Below are positions 7,387 through 10,096 of a DNA stretch of 10,096 nucleotides, piece by piece. Source of the DNA: Clostridia bacterium (GTDB lineage: Bacteria; Bacillota_A; Clostridia; Christensenellales; Borkfalkiaceae). The first letter of the stretch is position 1; every line of letters begins with the position of its first letter. The stretch lies in NCBI GenBank assembly GCA_017621955.1, contig JAGASB010000217.1, positions 1 to 10,096 on the forward strand, given 5' to 3'. The position numbers and the translations under genes are program-made. The notes beneath the pieces were generated by a model that did not search any database, was not told where the DNA came from, and saw only the letters and a list, made by a program, of their open reading frames with translations.

Positions 7387-7596
7387 ATGAAATATAATTA
7401 TATTGTAAGAACATACAATAAGCCAGAATTTAAAAATAAATTAAAAAACACAGACGAGCATTTATCTTCTTTTCTTACTGAAGAAGCGACAACATTGAAT
7501 GCCAAAATTGTTTCGGCTTTTCCAATTGAGCGTGAAGAATGTGGTAAATCTATCGTTTATATAAAAGTCATCTTCGAGAAAGAAGTTGAAGAATAA
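7387..7596 (+). CDS. Small unrecognised protein, operon with lipoprotein
   Basis: This encodes 69 residues from ATG 7387; an in-frame TTG at 7384 is equally well spaced from AAGGAG at 7371-7376 and would add one Met. The pattern is an N-terminal beta strand (YNYIVRTYN), a charged helix-like middle, and two strands ending in IVYIKVIFEKEVEE. The strand-helix-strand-strand order and a C-terminal strand rich in Val and Ile recall small cytoplasmic proteins such as DUF4177, but the characteristic GW motif is missing, so I make no assignment. There is no signal peptide. It begins 19 nt after the lipoprotein stop with no terminator between, so it is likely co-transcribed. Confidence 0.65.
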   Translation: MKYNYIVRTYNKPEFKNKLKNTDEHLSSFLTEEATTLNAKIVSAFPIEREECGKSIVYIKVIFEKEVEE

Positions 7597-7611
7597 GTAG
7601 GAGTGGTTTTT

Positions 7612-7986
7612 ATGATAACAATTTGTAACAAAACCTATAAAATTGCAAATTTTAAAAATGGTTTTAATAAATCACCTTATTATGATAATCCAAGAAACGG
7701 AACGAGTATTATTTTAGAGATAGAAAATGGATATATTACATATAAGAGAAAAAACACAGAAATGAGTATATCTATTGATTTAATTAACAAAATTTATAAC
7801 TATATAATATCAAATAATCTACTGGGTGAAAAGCTTTATACAAAACATATCATTGATATAAAGAATAAAGTTTTCCCTGATTATACGGGGTGGCATAATT
7901 GCGATGGGACTTTTATTATGATGATTTTTAGGTTTGTTTTAGAAAAATCAATACACGATAAATGTCCTTGCTATATAATAATTTAG
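7612..7986 (+). CDS. Unrecognised 124-residue protein, end of lipoprotein operon
   Basis: The start is ATG 7612, with TAGGAG at 7598-7603 and 8 nt of spacing; a GTG at 7603 overlaps the ribosome site and is not credible. The protein is rich in Asn, Lys, Ile and Tyr. It starts with strands (MITICNKTYKI), has a likely helix at SIDLINKIYNYIISNN, and ends with a hydrophobic FIMMIFRFVLEK segment followed by two Cys near the end (KCPC). There is no signal peptide, and the hydrophobic part is too short and charged to call a membrane segment. I do not recognise a family. It is more AT-rich than the flanking recombinase genes, like the 3' end of the lipoprotein gene, which suggests those pieces share an origin. 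Confidence 0.65.
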   Translation: MITICNKTYKIANFKNGFNKSPYYDNPRNGTSIILEIENGYITYKRKNTEMSISIDLINKIYNYIISNNLLGEKLYTKHIIDIKNKVFPDYTGWHNCDGTFIMMIFRFVLEKSIHDKCPCYIII

Positions 7987-7991
7987 TTTCT

Positions 7992-8022
7992 AAAACGGCG
8001 GATTAAAAAGTCTGCCGTTTTT
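7992..8022 (+). terminator. Intrinsic terminator of the lipoprotein operon
   Basis: AAAACGGCGGA pairs with TCTGCCGTTTT (one G-T wobble) around an 8-nt loop, followed by further T. It starts 6 nt after the preceding stop codon. Confidence 0.8.
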
Positions 8023-8056
8023 AATATCTATTTTTTATAAATATACCCATATCGTA

Positions 8057-8085
8057 TTGACACTTGAAAGCTTTTCAGTTATAAT
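8057..8085 (+). promoter_or_regulatory. Consensus sigma-70-type promoter of the XRE regulator
   Basis: TTGACA at 8057-8062 and TATAAT at 8080-8085 are both perfect and are separated by exactly 17 nt. The spacer contains TTGAAA-GCT-TTTCAG, an imperfect inverted repeat that could be an autoregulatory operator. Confidence 0.85.
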
Positions 8086-8115
8086 AATGTAAATCAGTAA
8101 TAAAAAGAGGTATAT

Positions 8116-8475
8116 ATGCAAGAAAATATTATTGGATATAGAATTAAGTTATTAAGAGAAAAAGCAAAGTTATCACAAGCAAAACTTGCTACGGCGCTTG
8201 GCGACGTAAAACAACCCGTTCTCGCTCGCTACGAGCTTGGCTCTATAATGCCGTCTTACCCCGTACTTGTAAAAATTGCCGATTACTTTGACGTATCCGC
8301 AGACTATCTTCTTGGCAGAACGGATAATCCCGAAGGAAAACTTTACGGACAACCTAAATTAGAAAACTCTGACCGTATGCAAGATTTTATCGAAATGTGT
8401 TTTGACCCAAGCACTAACGCGCACGCAAAACTCAAAGAAACATTAAAGAAAATGCTTGAAGAACAACAAAAATAA
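8116..8475 (+). CDS. XRE/Cro-CI family transcriptional regulator
   Basis: This DNA-binding protein of 119 residues has an N-terminal XRE helix-turn-helix at about 8-65: GYRIKLLREKAKLSQAKLA, then the recognition helix near VKQPVLARYE, then the common ending FDVSADYLLGRTD. Residues 70-119 form a short charged tail, perhaps for dimerization; there is no peptidase or metallopeptidase domain like those in LexA-like or ImmA-linked repressors. AGAGG lies 5 nt before the ATG. It is driven by the consensus promoter at 8057 and ends 63 nt before the serine recombinase. By position it is a candidate controller of its own promoter and of the recombinase promoter, whose -35 region sits in a palindrome; that link is inferred. 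Confidence 0.92.
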   Translation: MQENIIGYRIKLLREKAKLSQAKLATALGDVKQPVLARYELGSIMPSYPVLVKIADYFDVSADYLLGRTDNPEGKLYGQPKLENSDRMQDFIEMCFDPSTNAHAKLKETLKKMLEEQQK

Positions 8476-8479
8476 TTTT

Positions 8480-8502
8480 AATATGACGTAATGTGTCATA
8501 TT
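8480..8502. promoter_or_regulatory. Perfect palindromic operator candidate
   Basis: AATATGAC and GTCATATT are perfect 8-bp inverted arms around a 7-nt centre (GTAATGT). The right arm covers the -35 element of the recombinase promoter, so a bound dimer would be expected to block transcription. Confidence 0.65.
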
Positions 8503-8521
8503 TAATGTGCTAAAATATAAT
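8493..8521 (+). promoter_or_regulatory. Promoter of the serine recombinase
   Basis: A perfect TATAAT at 8516-8521 is preceded, with a 17-nt spacer, by GTGTCA at 8493-8498 (4 of 6 to consensus). The leader to the ATG would be very short, about 10-12 nt, and includes AGGAGG at 8525-8530. Confidence 0.6.
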
Positions 8522-8538
8522 AATAGGAGGTAAATCAA

Positions 8539-10096
8539 ATGAAAGCAGTTATATACGCGAGATATTCTTCGGATAGTCAACGTGAAGAATCCATTGAAGG
8601 GCAACTTCGTGAATGCTTGGAATTTGCGAATAAAATCGGTGTGGACGTCGTTGCAAATTATATAGACCGTGCAATGACGGCAACATCGGATAATCGCCCC
8701 GATTTCCAACGTATGATTAAAGATAGTTATAAGCACTGCTTTGATATGATTATCGTTTGGAAATTAGACCGTTTTTCTCGTGATAGATACGACTCTGCCC
8801 ATTACAAACATATCCTTAAAAAGAACGGCGTTAAAGTTGTTTCGGCAAAGGAAAACATTAGCGAAGGTCCTGAAGGAATTATTCTTGAATCTATGCTTGA
8901 AGGTATGGCTGAATATTATTCGGCTGAACTTTCCGTTAAGGTTAAACGTGGATTAAAAGAAAACGCATTAAAAGCGAAAGTAAACGGCGGGCAAATTCCT
9001 TTCGGTTATTACATAGACGAAGAACAAAAACACGCTATTGACCAAACACTTGCCCCTATCGTTGTAGAAGCGTTCACGATGTATGCCGACGGCTATCTTA
9101 TCAAAGATATTGTAAACCGTTTCAATACAAAAGGAATAACGACAAGACTTGGCAAGAAAATGTCTTATAATATCGTTCAATATATGCTCACGAACCGCAA
9201 GTATATAGGCGAATTTAGATATAACGATATTGTAATTCCTGATGCCGTGCCTGCTATCGTTAGTAAAGACTTGTTTGAGCGTGTTCAACGTCGTATGGCA
9301 CAAAATAAACACGCACCTGCCCGTCATAAAGCGGAAGATGATTACCTTTTAACAACGAAGTTGTTCTGCGGTAAATGTAGCGCGCTTATGGTTGGCGAAG
9401 CAGGAACGGGAAGAAAAAAGGAAGTTCATCGTTATTACAAGTGTGTAAACGCTAAAAAGCATACTTGCGACAAGAAAACGGTACGCAAAACTTGGATTGA
9501 AGATTTAGCCGTTCAAAAAGCAATGGAAATTCTTCACGACGAAGTTTTAATTGATTACCTTGTAGATAGGATTTTTGACTTGCAAGGCGAAGAAAATCCG
9601 CGTTTGCCGAGATTGCGTTTACAATTAGAAGACGTTGAAAATCGCATTAAAAATATTATCACGGCGATTGAGAAAGGAATTATCTTCGACTCAACAAAAG
9701 ATAGGCTTGCGGAACTTGAAAAAGAAAAGAGCCAACTTGATTTAACGATAGTCCAAGAGCAAATTAAAAAGCCCTTCCTTACGAAAGAGCAAATACGCTT
9801 TGGAATAGAGAAATTTAAGAAGTTGGATATTTCAACGAAAGAAGGTAAACAAAGGTTAATAGATGGGTTTATCAATGCGATATACCTTTACGATGATAAG
9901 ATAACCTTTACCTTTAATTACAAGGATGGAACAAAAACAGTATTCCTTTCGGAACTCAACTGTACCCCGTCTGGTTCGGATTTGAAATGCCTTGGGGCAC
10001 CAACAAAAAAGAACCCTAAATTCAGGGTTCTTTTTTGTTGTACGCCTTTTGGTCGGGGCGAACCGAAGGTTCGGCTTTGCCTCGGTAGTGCGCTAG
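8539..10096 (+). CDS. Large serine recombinase, frame open at the window end
   Basis: This enzyme would excise or integrate an element by a concerted serine-linked four-strand cut. The resolvase domain (1 to about 145) has YARYSSDSQ with Arg8 and catalytic Ser10, plus the KLDRFSR motif (75-81). A Recombinase domain follows (about 150-255, PFGYYID onward), then a zinc ribbon (Cys277, Cys280, Cys302, Cys310) and a coiled coil at about 355-410. The family-like sequence ends near residue 489, in a SGSDL-containing tail. It starts at ATG, 8 nt after AGGAGG. No stop codon occurs before the window end, so at least 519 residues are open; from about residue 488 the frame passes through a terminator hairpin and the extra residues look non-native. 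It resembles TnpX of Tn4451 in architecture and in being near a Mob/Pre gene. Confidence 0.92.
   Translation, partial: MKAVIYARYSSDSQREESIEGQLRECLEFANKIGVDVVANYIDRAMTATSDNRPDFQRMIKDSYKHCFDMIIVWKLDRFSRDRYDSAHYKHILKKNGVKVVSAKENISEGPEGIILESMLEGMAEYYSAELSVKVKRGLKENALKAKVNGGQIPFGYYIDEEQKHAIDQTLAPIVVEAFTMYADGYLIKDIVNRFNTKGITTRLGKKMSYNIVQYMLTNRKYIGEFRYNDIVIPDAVPAIVSKDLFERVQRRMAQNKHAPARHKAEDDYLLTTKLFCGKCSALMVGEAGTGRKKEVHRYYKCVNAKKHTCDKKTVRKTWIEDLAVQKAMEILHDEVLIDYLVDRIFDLQGEENPRLPRLRLQLEDVENRIKNIITAIEKGIIFDSTKDRLAELEKEKSQLDLTIVQEQIKKPFLTKEQIRFGIEKFKKLDISTKEGKQRLIDGFINAIYLYDDKITFTFNYKDGTKTVFLSELNCTPSGSDLKCLGAPTKKNPKFRVLFCCTPFGRGEPKVRLCLGSAL
10001..10040. terminator. Strong terminator hairpin inside the open recombinase frame
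   Basis: A perfect 17-bp inverted repeat (10001-10017 with 10024-10040) has a 6-nt loop AAATTC. The GAACCCT/AGGGTTC core is flanked by A6 and T6, so it is a good intrinsic terminator on either strand. It overlaps the end of the recombinase reading frame. Confidence 0.88.

Noticed and set aside
7603..7611. GTG start for the 124-residue gene
   Set aside because: The GTG overlaps the Shine-Dalgarno sequence itself, while ATG 7612 has proper 8-nt spacing.
10052..10096. A possible tRNA, because of GGTTCG and GGTAGTGCGC
   Set aside because: The order of arms is wrong for either strand, and no acceptor or anticodon stem can be drawn in the bases available.

Overview
The window looks like a mobile, accessory stretch of a low-GC Bacillota genome, most likely an uncultured gut Clostridia lineage. 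The signs are AAGGAGG-type ribosome binding sites before nearly every gene, AT-rich DNA, a MobV relaxase, a Clostridia-style large serine recombinase with a zinc ribbon, and a lipoprotein built from MBG-like, InlB B-type and GLUG-like repeats. The species cannot be named from sequence alone.

Layout, all on the + strand. (1) 28-1413: a MobV/Pre-family mobilization relaxase, apparently starting at a rare ATA codon, then a 61-residue charged protein. (2) 1414-1578: a non-coding leader with competing hairpins. (3) 1579-2490: a tyrosine integrase with a full catalytic set, closed by a strong hairpin terminator. (4) 2491-2741: an AT-rich spacer holding two inverted copies of a 17-bp motif and a 10-bp direct repeat. 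(5) 2742-7367: a 1541-residue repeat-rich surface lipoprotein, followed by two small unrecognised genes (7387-7596, 7612-7986) and a terminator; the three look like one transcription unit. (6) 8057-8475: a consensus promoter driving an XRE-type regulator. (7) 8539 to the window end: a large serine recombinase behind its own promoter, whose -35 region lies in a perfect palindrome. Its frame stays open through a strong terminator hairpin at 10001-10040 and off the end of the window.

The pairing of a Mob/Pre relaxase with a large serine recombinase resembles the Tn4451/Tn4453 group of mobilizable elements. The simplest reading is an integrative mobilizable element: the relaxase for transfer in trans of a helper, recombinases for excision and integration, the XRE protein as a possible switch, and the giant lipoprotein as cargo. 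Two integrases of unrelated families suggest either one element that captured another or two abutting elements.

Most notable points: the ATA start plus a Glu where MobM-type relaxases carry the nucleophilic His; the recombinase frame running through its own terminator; the palindromic operator candidate; the competing hairpins before the integrase; and a composition change inside the giant lipoprotein gene near 6500. No rRNA, tRNA, CRISPR array or insertion sequence was recognised.
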